A stretch of DNA of 9,808 nt, from assembly GCA_030918015.1 (NCBI GenBank), contig JAUPTP010000039.1:1-9808 (forward strand), read 5' to 3'. Positions 1-9,137 of this stretch are shown piece after piece. Numbering within the stretch: position 1 is the first letter of the stretch; each line of letters begins with the position of its first letter. Made by a program: the position numbers and the translations under genes. The notes under the pieces are model-generated. The model was not told the origin of the DNA. It did not search any database and worked only from the letters and a program-made list of their open reading frames with translations. Source of the stretch: Pseudomonadota bacterium. GTDB taxonomy: Bacteria > Pseudomonadota > Gammaproteobacteria > Burkholderiales > Burkholderiaceae_C.

Positions 1-381
1 CTTCACGGTGGCCAGCAGCTTGGCCTGGTAGTCGGCGCTGTTGCAGGCCGAGGGCGTGCCGGCGCCCCCCAGCACCCGCAGCGTGAAGGTGACCTTCAGC
101 GTGTCGGCCTCGGCCGGCAGCGCCGCCACGTCAACGGTCTGCAGGTTGGGGTTCTGGATGTCGGCGTCCAGCTTGGCCGGATCGGCGTCCTTGGTCTTCC
201 GGCGGTTGGAGATGGTGCCGCGCACCGATTTCGCACGCACCTCCACCGCCGGCCAGCCGGCGCTGTTCGAGCGGGCGTCCCAGGCGCCGGCAAAGAACAG
301 CGCGTCCGACGGATCGAGCTTGCGCTCGAAGGCCAGAACGGAAGCGGTGACGAGGCCAGAGGCGTCTTTCTTGGTAGCCAT
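1..381 (-). CDS. csy3: Csy3 / Cas7f, type I-F Cascade backbone subunit (partial, C-terminus beyond left edge)
   Basis: Backbone subunit of the type I-F surveillance complex: in this family six copies line the crRNA spacer and present it to target DNA in the cytoplasm. The window holds the first 127 codons of a protein usually about 340 residues long. The translation starts [20 protein letters not shown] and continues with [14 protein letters not shown] (about residues 20–33), [10 protein letters not shown] (51–60), [10 protein letters not shown] (78–87) and [15 protein letters not shown] (about 100–114). All of these closely match what I recall of Pseudomonas aeruginosa Csy3. The ATG at 381 is preceded by an AAGGAGAG Shine-Dalgarno sequence. 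It lies 21 nt downstream of the csy2 stop, so it should be co-transcribed and translated from its own ribosome site. Only truncation by the window edge is seen; no frameshift. cas6f would be expected next downstream. Confidence 0.96.
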   Translation of the reverse strand, partial: MATKKDASGLVTASVLAFERKLDPSDALFFAGAWDARSNSAGWPAVEVRAKSVRGTISNRRKTKDADPAKLDADIQNPNLQTVDVAALPAEADTLKVTFTLRVLGGAGTPSACNSADYQAKLLATVK

Positions 382-402
382 GATGAATCTCTCTCCTTGA
401 AT

Positions 403-1458
403 TCAGACGTAGTGGAACGGGTCATCGAGGTCGTCCTGCGTGCCGACAAGATCGGCAGGCGCCGATTCAGGCGGCGGCGCCGGAGGCCGGTACGCATTGC
501 GGCAGCGGTAGAGGCCGGTGGCCGGGTCGTGAGCGGGCCACCACATCAGCTCGGCGGCATCCCCCAGCCGGTGCGGGCTGATCCACTGCCCCAGGCTGTA
601 GACGCTCTCGACAAAGCGCAGCGGCGTGTCACCGTCACGCGCCCGGGCCACGCCGCCGGCCTCATGCAACGCCGACAGCGCGGCATAGCCCACCGGAATC
701 GGCACGATCCAGCCAGGTGGACGCTCGGTCTGCCATTCGACCTGTTCGGTGCCATCGGATGCATTGACACGCCGCGCCCGCTGAGTCAGCGCGGCCGTGT
801 CGAGCCAGGCGTCCAGCAGCGTGGCATCGGGCGGCTCGGCACGAAGACTCGTCAGCCGGCTGGCCAGAAGATCGTCACGGGCCACCAGGGCGAAGCCGGG
901 CAGCCAGCGACGGCTCAGGCGCCGCCAGGCCCGGGCCTGTTCGTCAGGCTGGTAGTGCAAGGGCCAGGGCAAGAGGGTTGGCTCGGTCTGACGTGCTGTC
1001 AGCGACAAGGCGGGCATCACGCTGCCACCGGCCACGCGCATGCCGGCCAGCGCCTCGGCCACATGGCGGGCGTGCTGCTGCAGTGCAGCAGGCTCCGCAT
1101 GCGCCATGCCAGCCGCCCGCAGCCCGAAGACCAGCGTGATGTCCAGATGGACCCGGCCTTCCTCGACAATGGCCGGAGTGCTGCCATCCTTGTCCACCGG
1201 GTTGCGCGTCAGGTTGAAGCTGATCTCGTGCTTCTGGGTAGCCACCTGGGCCTGCAGGTCGTGGCAGATGACGCCCACCGACCTGAACTCGAACGGCGTC
1301 TGGTCGCCCAGACGGCGCTGGAGCGCATGCATCAGCCCGGTGAAGGCCGTGATCGACGGGAACCCCCACGTCAGCGGGCTGGAGATGGCGTTGGCGTTCT
1401 GGATGCGCAACCGGGGCAGCACCAGCAGGTAGTTGAAGTCGGGCGGCTCAGTCGACAT
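403..1458 (-). CDS. csy2: Csy2 / Cas5f, type I-F Cascade 5'-handle-binding subunit
   Basis: Cas5-family subunit that, with Csy1, forms the tail of the I-F complex and holds the 5' handle of the crRNA. It is 351 aa, against about 327 in the P. aeruginosa protein. Recognisable blocks are LLVLPRLRIQNANAISSPLT (residues 11–30), WGFPSITAFTGLMHALQRR (31–49), FNLTRNPVDKDGSTPAIVEE (81–100), RVAGGSVMP (141–149), LLPGFALV-like WLPGFALVAR (185–194), PGWIVPIPVGY (248–258) and TPLRFVESVYSLGQWISPHR (278–297). The start is ATG 1458, with AAGGAGGAG a few bases upstream inside the end of csy1. The two genes overlap by 11 bp, which implies translational coupling. The last ~28 residues, after GLYR, form a proline-rich then acidic tail (RPPAPPPE, then TQDDLDDPF) that I do not recall from reference proteins. 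Confidence 0.96.
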   Translation of the reverse strand: MSTEPPDFNYLLVLPRLRIQNANAISSPLTWGFPSITAFTGLMHALQRRLGDQTPFEFRSVGVICHDLQAQVATQKHEISFNLTRNPVDKDGSTPAIVEEGRVHLDITLVFGLRAAGMAHAEPAALQQHARHVAEALAGMRVAGGSVMPALSLTARQTEPTLLPWPLHYQPDEQARAWRRLSRRWLPGFALVARDDLLASRLTSLRAEPPDATLLDAWLDTAALTQRARRVNASDGTEQVEWQTERPPGWIVPIPVGYAALSALHEAGGVARARDGDTPLRFVESVYSLGQWISPHRLGDAAELMWWPAHDPATGLYRCRNAYRPPAPPPESAPADLVGTQDDLDDPFHYV

Positions 1459-2755
1459 GGGTCAGCTCCTCCTTGTGGTCGGCCAGCGCTTCCAGCAGAT
1501 CGCGACGCCAGTGGGCGTGCTCGGCATCCCCCATCTTCAAGGCGTCGGTGCTGCCGAGCTGGGCGTTGAGCCAGTTGGCATAGCGGCCGGCCAGCTCTTG
1601 CGGCCAGTCGCCGGGGATCCTCATCGGTCGGCGGTCCAGAAAGGCCCGCTCGCAGTCCGGCAGCCGGCATTCGGGCACATCGCTCCAGCCCGGCGGCAGC
1701 TCGCGCATCTCGGCCGCGAACAGCAGGAACTGGTCGGTCAGCGCTTCGGCCAGATCATCTCGTTCGTCGCGGGTGTCCTTGGTCTGCGGCGGCTGAGTGG
1801 CGAGAAACTGGCGCAGTTCCCTGATGCCATGGCGCACGTCCGGCCGTCGGCCGAAGCGGTGGAACAGCGTCTCGGTCTGCAGCAGCGGCGCCACGCCGCG
1901 GCTGCGCCACTGCGGCGGCAGCGAGGCCAGCAGCAGGTTACTGCCACGCCGCTCGCTGTTGAGCTGGCTGATGTTCTGCGGCTTGGTGCCGCCCAGGTTC
2001 TGCTCGGCCATGCCCGGCCAGGAGCGGATCGGTCGTTCGTGGAACTGCCCGGCCTTGCGGGCATCCTGTGCCTGCCGGACAGCGTCGCCGAAACGCTCGG
2101 CACGGAACCGCTTGAAGACACGGTGCGCCAGCGAAGTCGCATAGAGCGGTGCCAACAGATGGTACTGACCATCATCAAGCGGGTCTGTGCCAGTCAGCCA
2201 GTAGAGCTGCTTGAGCTTGCGATGCGAGGCGGGTGTTGGGCAGCGCTGGCCGTCGATGTCAGCCAGCAGCGCCGCCTGCTCGGCCTCCAGCCCCAGCGCG
2301 GCCACGACATCCGCGTCATCCGCCTGGAGGCGCGCCAGCAGCGACTGGCCCTCGAAGCGCGTCTCCAGCAGCACGGCCGCCAGATCGGCGACCTTTTTGT
2401 TGACCGCCCCATTGCCGGTGGCGTCGAGGTCGAAGTTCTCGCCCAGCACATGCGAGCCCACCTCCTGCAGCGTCGGCATGTCCTGCGGCCACACCAGCAG
2501 GTTGGTGGCCGAGCGCACCGGCGGGTCCGGATGCACGGCCTTGACCAGATGCGTCGCCAGCTGCACCTGCCCGAGGTACTTCATCCCCTCGTCCAGCAGC
2601 TGCGGCCATCGCCACGTCTCACGCAGGGCCGCCCGGCGGGTTTCCGCCGCCGCATCGCTGCCCTTGACCTGATCCAGCAGCGCGGCCAGCCGCTGCTGCA
2701 CCGCGTGGTGAATCTGCTGCCGGATGTCTGCCGGCCTCCCTGAAAGATTCGGCAC
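1448..2755 (-). CDS. csy1: Csy1 / Cas8f, type I-F Cascade large subunit
   Basis: Large subunit of the I-F surveillance complex; it recognises the PAM and starts DNA unwinding. From the GTG at 2755 the protein is 435 aa, close to the 434 aa of the P. aeruginosa protein. The clearest signature is LGGTKPQNISQLNSERRG (residues 254–271). Its KPQN (K258, N261) aligns with Lys247 and Asn250 of P. aeruginosa Csy1, known for PAM contact and duplex wedging, so PAM recognition looks intact. Other conserved blocks are YHLLAPLYATSLAH (about 198–211), RFGDAVRQA (about 221–229) and, near the C-terminus, GDWPQELAGRYANWLNAQLG. I chose GTG 2755 because AAAGGAGG at 2763–2770 sits 7 nt before it. The in-frame ATG at 2776 would give 442 aa but has no good Shine-Dalgarno, and the strong site would lie inside its codons. 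The gene follows cas2-3 closely and overlaps csy2. Confidence 0.95.
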   Translation of the reverse strand: MPNLSGRPADIRQQIHHAVQQRLAALLDQVKGSDAAAETRRAALRETWRWPQLLDEGMKYLGQVQLATHLVKAVHPDPPVRSATNLLVWPQDMPTLQEVGSHVLGENFDLDATGNGAVNKKVADLAAVLLETRFEGQSLLARLQADDADVVAALGLEAEQAALLADIDGQRCPTPASHRKLKQLYWLTGTDPLDDGQYHLLAPLYATSLAHRVFKRFRAERFGDAVRQAQDARKAGQFHERPIRSWPGMAEQNLGGTKPQNISQLNSERRGSNLLLASLPPQWRSRGVAPLLQTETLFHRFGRRPDVRHGIRELRQFLATQPPQTKDTRDERDDLAEALTDQFLLFAAEMRELPPGWSDVPECRLPDCERAFLDRRPMRIPGDWPQELAGRYANWLNAQLGSTDALKMGDAEHAHWRRDLLEALADHKEELTHVD

Positions 2756-2762
2756 TGTCGCC

Positions 2763-2770
2763 CCTCCTTT
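2763..2770 (-). promoter_or_regulatory. Shine-Dalgarno that decides the csy1 start
   Basis: On the minus strand the sequence reads AAAGGAGG followed by a 7-nt spacer and GTG (2755–2753). This is a near-perfect ribosome binding site at ideal distance. It supports the GTG as the csy1 start over the ATG at 2776, whose upstream sequence (within the cas2-3 end) has only a distant GAGG. Confidence 0.75.
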
Positions 2771-2779
2771 GATCATGAT

Positions 2780-5700
2780 TCAGATGCGCCTCACGAATCC
2801 CAGCACTGCGTGCGAGCGCCACCCCTGTGTGCTGTCCGGCAGGCTCAGCGTGCCGAACCGCTCGGCACATCGCTGCAGTGGCAGGTCCATCGCCTCGGCC
2901 AGGGCCTGAAGCGCCTCGGCATAGTCGCTGTCGGCCCACGGCACGATGCCCGGCCCCTGCACACAGTCATCAGGCCACGGCAGGTGGCGAGCCTGGATGG
3001 GTTGGTAGCGCAAGCGGCCGGTCTTCTGGTCGATCACTTCGGTCAGTTCGATGTGGTCGGAGTCGTCGTCGCTCGGGCGCAGGCACAGGTCGATCTGCTG
3101 CCGGCGGTCGTCGCGGAACGGTTGGTGCTGTGGCAGCAGTGCGGTCAGCAGCGCATCACGGACCGGTCGGGCCCACCACCACCAGGCGGCTTCGCCGGGC
3201 GGCAGCCCCGGAGCGGTAGTCACGGCTGGATGCGGCAGCAGCGCACGCTGCAGGCGATGGTGCTCCAGATCGACCCAGCGGCACGTCGGCTCCAGCAGCT
3301 CGGGCTGCCGGATGCGTGGCCGCGCATCGACCACGCCGAATTCCTCGCGACGCAGCAACTGCGGCAGCAGGTGGTGCTCCAGCAAGGCCGTCTTGTCCTC
3401 GAAACCAGGTTTGCAATACACCGGCTCACTTGGCCGCTGATTGAAACAGCGCAGATTGGTATTCCACACACGCACATTAGGCGTGCTACACACGCCCTGA
3501 CGATGGCGCCGGACCCGGCCGACCAGTTGGATCAGCGACCGCATCGACGAGGGCTCGACAATGGCCCAGTCGTAGTCGTGGTCCCGGCCAACCTCGGTCA
3601 CCGGCGAGCCGAGCACGATGAACATCTGCTGCAGCACCTGCGGATGGGTATCCAGCCGGGCGCGGATGTCGGGCAGGTCGAACACGGCGTCAGGGCGGCG
3701 GCGATCCAGCGCCGCATCCAGCCGCCGCTCGATGTTCGAGCGTACCAGCAGCGGAAACTGCGAGTGATAGACGCAAAGGTGGATCACATGGCCGTCCGGC
3801 GCACCCGCCTTGAACAGCTGGAGCGCCACCTGCACCAGCGGCTCGATGTTGGCCATGCGGATCAGACCGAAACTGACCCGACGCTCAGGCTGTCGGGGAT
3901 CGGCCACCGCATGCAGCGTGTGCAACTCGACGGCGTGACGCCGCAGCAGTTGCACCAGCGCGGCATACCGTTCGTCGTCGCGCTCAGCCTTCTGCAGCTC
4001 GCGCACATCGATCAGGGCGCAGCGGCGCCGGGCCTGCGTGGCGGCCTGCTCGGCCAGCTGTTTGCTGCGCTGCGCCGTGAACTGCTCGTGCGCCTGCTGG
4101 AAATGCTCGGGCGTCGGGCAGGTGGCGGCCTGCCGCTGGAACTCGTCCACCCACAAGCAGACCACCTCGGGCGGCCTCTCCGCCCGCCCTGGCTCGGCGC
4201 CACGGTGGCGCTCGAACGCCGCCCGGCCAGCCCGGTACGCCATGAACAGCCCTTGCACCAGCGCCGGGGTCAGCGTGGCCGATGACAGCAGCACCCGGCT
4301 GCCGAGCAACCCGGCCCAGTGCACCAGCCGGGTCAGTGCCGGCAAATCGGCCAGATCAAAGTCGTCCGGCTCGTCCAGCACCAGATCGCTGGTCAGCAGG
4401 CGCAGCATCGGCGCGATCTGCCGGCCACCGCGCAGGCTTTCCGTGGCCGGCACGAGGTGATCGATGGTGCAGACCAGGATTGGTGCCACCAGCAGGCTCT
4501 TCACCTTGGGGTCGTGCAGCGCACGAGCCAGCAGCGGATGGCGAGTGTCGATGGCCGCATCACCGCCGAACTCGACCGAACCTTCTTCCTCCGGCTCCAG
4601 CAGCAAGGCCTGCTGCGAGGCCGAGCCGGTGGCTTCGGCACGCTGCTCGAAGTGCTCGAACAACGCCCGGCTCGCGCTGCCCCCAACCCGGATGGCCAGC
4701 TGATCATCCTTGAGCTGCAGTTGCTGCTGGAACGCTCGCCCGGTCTGCAGCGTCAGCGTGCGCAGGCCCATGGCGAAGGCACAGCGCAGCCCCTGCTCGG
4801 GATCGGCCAATGCATTCATGAGGCGTGCATTGGCGAGCGTCTTGCCACAGCCGGTGCTGGCCATGTTGACGATGAACGCCCCATGCCGTGCGGCCTTCTC
4901 GCGTTGCTCTGCGGCCAGATCGGCCGCCTTGTCCTGCCAGCGGAAGCGCTCGTCCGCGCTGCGTTGGCGCAACAGCCGGTTCTGTTTCAACCCGTCCAGG
5001 CTGCGGCCCAGGCTGGGCAATGCGTGCGTGATGGCGCGACTGTCGGCCGCCACGCCCAGCAGGTGTTCATCCAGGGTCTGGTTGGCCACGGTGCGGCCAC
5101 GCGAGTCCTTGCGGGTGTTGGCCAGCAGCTTGCAGCCGGCAGGCACGCTCAGCCGCCCATCGGCCTTGCGTCCATCATCACCCTGCCCCCCCAGGCTGGA
5201 ATAGTGATGGTCGGCCAGCATCAGTGCCATGCGGCTCAGGTGCATCACCCACGGCTCATCCATCCACGCGAACCCCGCGCGCCGATCCGGCCGCTGCACC
5301 AGCGCCTGCAGCCTGACCGCCAACCGGCGCGCCTGGGTGCGCCAGTGCGCCAATGTCACCGGCAGGCCATGCGGGAATGTCCAGTACGGCTGCACCTGTT
5401 CAGCAGGCGCACCCGTCACCACTTCGTTCCAGTTGGCCTGCATGTACAGCAGCGCGTCCTGCAGACTGTCCTCAACAAAGCGCGCACTTGGGGCGCCGGC
5501 AAAGCGTTGTTGTCCATCTTCGCCATAGGCCGGCATCACCGGCAGCCGGTGATGCGTCACCACCAGCCACCCGACCGCCTGCGCCAGCGGGGCGTGTTTC
5601 AGCGCCACGAACGGTGTCGGCAGCACGCCGCCGTCCACCCCGTCGCGGCGCAGGCGATCGATCCATCTGTCGTCATCCTCCGGGGTCGGCGCGATCAGCC

Positions 5701-6211
5701 GCTGCAGCCAGGTGGCGTCGTCGTCGCTGCCGACAAACGCCTCGAACAGCCGCAGCGACACCCATTCATGCCGGTACTGGTTGCGTTCGGTCAGCCGCCC
5801 AGCCAGCCGCTCCTGAAAGGCCTGGCTGGCCTTGCCCAGGTCGTGCAGCAGCGCGGCCAGCGCGGTCAGCAGGTGGATGTCCTCGCCGGTGTGCCAGTCG
5901 TTCTCGTCCTGGATGCGGAGCATGTTGCGGGTGGTGGTGTTGGTCGGAACCGTGCCCTGGGCATTGAAGCGGCGGGCGTCGCCGACCACCCACAGCAGTT
6001 CGCTGTGGTCGAGCCCACGGATCCAGTGGCAGGCCACCGCCGTGTTCTTGCGCGCGGTCTTGCGCAGCAGGCGGCGCAGGGTGTCCAGACCGTCCTGCGT
6101 GATCGGGGTCTGCCAGGTGCGGTCGCCACGCCGCTCGGCGAACTGGTCGAGGATGCGGCGGGTTTCGGTGAGCGCGCGCTTGTCGCACTGCGAGACGAGC
6201 AGGATGTTCAC
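2780..6211 (-). CDS. cas3: Cas2-3 fusion: Cas2 domain plus Cas3 HD nuclease and SF2 helicase (type I-F)
   Basis: This 1143-aa protein acts in both adaptation (with Cas1) and interference. The N-terminus MNILLVSQCDKRALTETRRI to about residue 95 is the fused Cas2 domain that marks type I-F. An HD nuclease domain follows: LLHDLGKASQAF carries H123-D124, then YRHEW (H148), VTHH (H220–H221) and LADHH (about 332–336). The superfamily-2 helicase has Walker A ASTGCGKT (451–458), Walker B/motif II LVLDEPDDFD (D613-E614), motif III SSAT (643–646) and motif VI QLVGRVRRHR (895–904). All expected catalytic motifs are present, so single-strand nuclease and ATP-driven translocation on target DNA look intact. 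The start codon is GTG at 6211, overlapping the cas1 TGA by 4 bp (GTGA), with GGAGG just upstream; coupling to cas1 is likely. Length matches the family (about 1,100 aa). No frameshift was seen. Confidence 0.97.
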   Translation of the reverse strand: MNILLVSQCDKRALTETRRILDQFAERRGDRTWQTPITQDGLDTLRRLLRKTARKNTAVACHWIRGLDHSELLWVVGDARRFNAQGTVPTNTTTRNMLRIQDENDWHTGEDIHLLTALAALLHDLGKASQAFQERLAGRLTERNQYRHEWVSLRLFEAFVGSDDDATWLQRLIAPTPEDDDRWIDRLRRDGVDGGVLPTPFVALKHAPLAQAVGWLVVTHHRLPVMPAYGEDGQQRFAGAPSARFVEDSLQDALLYMQANWNEVVTGAPAEQVQPYWTFPHGLPVTLAHWRTQARRLAVRLQALVQRPDRRAGFAWMDEPWVMHLSRMALMLADHHYSSLGGQGDDGRKADGRLSVPAGCKLLANTRKDSRGRTVANQTLDEHLLGVAADSRAITHALPSLGRSLDGLKQNRLLRQRSADERFRWQDKAADLAAEQREKAARHGAFIVNMASTGCGKTLANARLMNALADPEQGLRCAFAMGLRTLTLQTGRAFQQQLQLKDDQLAIRVGGSASRALFEHFEQRAEATGSASQQALLLEPEEEGSVEFGGDAAIDTRHPLLARALHDPKVKSLLVAPILVCTIDHLVPATESLRGGRQIAPMLRLLTSDLVLDEPDDFDLADLPALTRLVHWAGLLGSRVLLSSATLTPALVQGLFMAYRAGRAAFERHRGAEPGRAERPPEVVCLWVDEFQRQAATCPTPEHFQQAHEQFTAQRSKQLAEQAATQARRRCALIDVRELQKAERDDERYAALVQLLRRHAVELHTLHAVADPRQPERRVSFGLIRMANIEPLVQVALQLFKAGAPDGHVIHLCVYHSQFPLLVRSNIERRLDAALDRRRPDAVFDLPDIRARLDTHPQVLQQMFIVLGSPVTEVGRDHDYDWAIVEPSSMRSLIQLVGRVRRHRQGVCSTPNVRVWNTNLRCFNQRPSEPVYCKPGFEDKTALLEHHLLPQLLRREEFGVVDARPRIRQPELLEPTCRWVDLEHHRLQRALLPHPAVTTAPGLPPGEAAWWWWARPVRDALLTALLPQHQPFRDDRRQQIDLCLRPSDDDSDHIELTEVIDQKTGRLRYQPIQARHLPWPDDCVQGPGIVPWADSDYAEALQALAEAMDLPLQRCAERFGTLSLPDSTQGWRSHAVLGFVRRI

Positions 6212-7230
6212 GGCGCCTCCGCAGCGGTGCCCGCGCCCGGGCAGGCGGTGTCCTGAGCCAGCCGGCCCAGCTGCAGCGCCGTGTCCTTCAGCGTGTCGAT
6301 CATGAAGTCGAGCGCCTCGGTGCGGGTCAGCGTCTCGATGCAGGCCCGCCGGAACTCCTGTTCGCTGTCGCCGCGCATGGCCGAGATGAAGGCCTGCGGC
6401 AGCACCACGGCATCCTTGACCAGATCGGCCACGTCGAACACCAGCCCGCCTTTGCGGGTCTTGCCGTGCAGCACGGCCAGCCCGTGCGGCAGGCCGAGCA
6501 CCCAGGTCGCCGTAGCACCCAGACCGTAGGCGAGATAGTTGCCGTGGTCCAGAAAACGGTTGGCCGTGTCGGTGCTCTCGCCGCGCTTGCTGCGGGTGAA
6601 ATCGCCGTAGCGGGTGGCCTGTGCCGCCAGGCGGTAGAGCTGCTTGGACAGGCGGGCTTCTTCGGTCAGCAGCGCCGTGTGGTCCGGAGCGGCGTCGATG
6701 GCGGGGTTGGAGGCGTCCAGCAGCGCATCAAGCCGGGCCAGATCAGGGCGCCACGACTCGTCCCGGCCGTCCTTGAACTGACGCCGCCAGACGGCGCGCA
6801 CCTGCGCCAACCGGGTGTGCTGGAACTGGCGGGCGGCCTGCAGGCGCAGGCCATCGTCAAACCAGAAACGCACCCAGCCCTGCAGGTATTCGGTCGGCCG
6901 GTATTCGCTCTGCGGTGACATCCACGCGATGTCGAGGCCGCCGTCCGTGCCCGCGAACAACGGCGTGCCTCCCCCACCGCAGAAGCCCACCATCACGCCC
7001 GCCTTGGCCAGCTCGCGCATGGCCGCCTGCGTCAACGACGTGCCGGTGCCCAGCAGGATCGTCGTCGTGTTGGCGATCGGAATGTTCCAGTACAGCGAGC
7101 GCGCGCCCTGCTCGGTGACGTACTCGACCCGTCCCCCGTTGACGAGCACCCGACAGTGCTCCAAGTAATAGAGGTTGGCCCGCTTGGAATGAAGAATGGT
7201 CTTGAGGTCTCCTGACCCGATTTCCTGCAT
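6208..7230 (-). CDS. cas1: Cas1, type I-F CRISPR integrase
   Basis: Metal-dependent integrase that inserts new spacers at the leader end of the array, working with Cas2-3. From ATG 7230 the product is 340 aa (P. aeruginosa Cas1 is about 324). Signature stretches are LKTILHSKRANLYYLEHCR, LVNGGRVEYVTEQG, YWNIPIANTT, VGFCGGGGTPLF, SEYRPTEYLQ, LLTEEARLSK, NRFLDHGNYLAYGL, LPHGLAVLHGKTRKGGLVFD and ALDFMIDTLKD. The catalytic residues align without gaps to the P. aeruginosa set E190/H254/D265/D268 as E191, H255, D266 and D269. I chose ATG 7230 because AGGGAGT (7239–7245) lies 8 nt upstream and it reproduces the usual N-terminus. An in-frame GTG at 7254 would add 8 residues but has no Shine-Dalgarno. 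cas1 is the first gene of the operon, so the operon promoter should lie just upstream. Confidence 0.97.
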   Translation of the reverse strand: MQEIGSGDLKTILHSKRANLYYLEHCRVLVNGGRVEYVTEQGARSLYWNIPIANTTTILLGTGTSLTQAAMRELAKAGVMVGFCGGGGTPLFAGTDGGLDIAWMSPQSEYRPTEYLQGWVRFWFDDGLRLQAARQFQHTRLAQVRAVWRRQFKDGRDESWRPDLARLDALLDASNPAIDAAPDHTALLTEEARLSKQLYRLAAQATRYGDFTRSKRGESTDTANRFLDHGNYLAYGLGATATWVLGLPHGLAVLHGKTRKGGLVFDVADLVKDAVVLPQAFISAMRGDSEQEFRRACIETLTRTEALDFMIDTLKDTALQLGRLAQDTACPGAGTAAEAP

Positions 7231-7439
7231 CGACGATGACTCCCTGGCATCCACGACTGGCGTCGTCTGTGTCTTTTCGAGAATCGTCGCATCGAAAAGC
7301 GCAATACCAGCCGAATTTTTTCACAGATCATCGCATCAGCGCACCAATAAAGAGCAATCGCACGGCTGTTTGATGCCCGCAGCCGGCCGTCAACCCGCAC
7401 CAACCCCAACCGCCCTGCTCGTGCACAATGCCGCTCACC
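7231..7439. promoter_or_regulatory. Divergent intergenic region between cas1 and argA
   Basis: This ~210-bp region separates the leftward cas operon from rightward argA, so it should carry both start signals. It is visibly AT-richer than its flanks, with a T6 run at 7316–7321. On the minus strand the best promoter-like element I see is TGG-TATTGC, an extended −10-like match just after the A-rich tract, without a convincing −35. On the plus strand CACAAT (7424–7429) could be a −10 for a nearly leaderless argA transcript, again without a good −35. Neither is certain. The region also holds an inverted repeat and an imperfect direct repeat, listed separately. Confidence 0.5.
7273..7299. repeat. 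Perfect 8-bp inverted repeat upstream of cas1
   Basis: CTTTTCGA (7273–7280) and TCGAAAAG (7292–7299) are perfect reverse complements separated by 11 nt. The centres of the arms are 19 bp apart, roughly two helical turns. It lies about 43–69 bp upstream of the chosen cas1 ATG. It could be a regulator's operator for the cas operon, or, if the transcript starts farther upstream, a small hairpin in the leader RNA. The dyad is directly visible; any function is inferred. Confidence 0.5.
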
Positions 7440-8780
<1,341 letters not shown>

Positions 8781-8834
8781 GCGATTTCCCCGCAAGACTT
8801 TCCCCGACACGTCCCCACAAGAAAGGAAGAACCC

Positions 8835-9107
8835 ATGGCACGCACCGTCCAATGCATCCTGCTGAAGAAGGAAGGCGACGGCCTCGACTTCGCGCCCTAT
8901 CCCGGCGAGCTGGGCAAGCGCATCTTCGACAACGTCAGCAAGGAAGCCTGGCAGCAGTGGCTCAAGCACCAGACCATGCTGGTCAACGAGAACCGCCTGA
9001 ACCTGGCCGATGCCCGCGCACGCCAGTATCTGGCCCGCCAGATGGAGAGCTACTTCTTCGGCGGCGGCGCCGACCAGCCCACCGGTTACGTGCCGCCCTC
9101 GGCCTGA
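8835..9107 (+). CDS. yggX: YggX, probable Fe(2+)-trafficking / oxidative-damage-protection protein
   Basis: Small cytoplasmic protein (90 aa; E. coli YggX is 91 aa) linked to labile-iron handling and protection of Fe-S clusters from oxidative damage. The start MARTVQC keeps the family's conserved Cys7. It is followed by [20 protein letters not shown] and [18 protein letters not shown], both hallmark stretches, and ends GYVPPSA where E. coli has a GYTP motif. The ATG has AAAGGAAG at 8822–8829, 5 nt away. It lies 54 nt after argA on the same strand with no terminator in between, so read-through from argA is plausible. A strong terminator follows it. Confidence 0.95.
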   Translation: MARTVQCILLKKEGDGLDFAPYPGELGKRIFDNVSKEAWQQWLKHQTMLVNENRLNLADARARQYLARQMESYFFGGGADQPTGYVPPSA

Positions 9108-9137
9108 GCGTTTTCGCGCCCTTCGCGCCCTGAATGG

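Noticed and set aside
1433..2743. 436-codon open frame on the plus strand opposite csy1
   Set aside because: It is a mirror of csy1 codon usage without conserved motifs or a ribosome site; the minus-strand gene is unmistakable.
4319..6256. Long open frame on the plus strand opposite cas2-3, of the same length (1938 bp) as two other long frames at 7032–8969 (−) and 7196–9133 (+)
   Set aside because: All three overlap well-recognised genes in other frames, have low-complexity Arg/Ala/Gln/His-rich translations with no recognisable family, and are expected from GC-rich codon bias. The equal lengths look like coincidence; alignment of the three translations would settle it.
7252..7254. GTG at 7254 as the cas1 start
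   Set aside because: No Shine-Dalgarno precedes it. ATG 7230 has AGGGAGT at good spacing and gives the family's normal N-terminus.
1..7254. Transposon-associated (CAST) or other variant I-F system
   Set aside because: cas1 and a full nuclease-helicase Cas2-3 are present, and csy1 and csy2 are separate genes. Transposon-encoded I-F3 systems lack Cas1 and Cas3 and carry a cas8-cas5 fusion, so this is standard I-F1.
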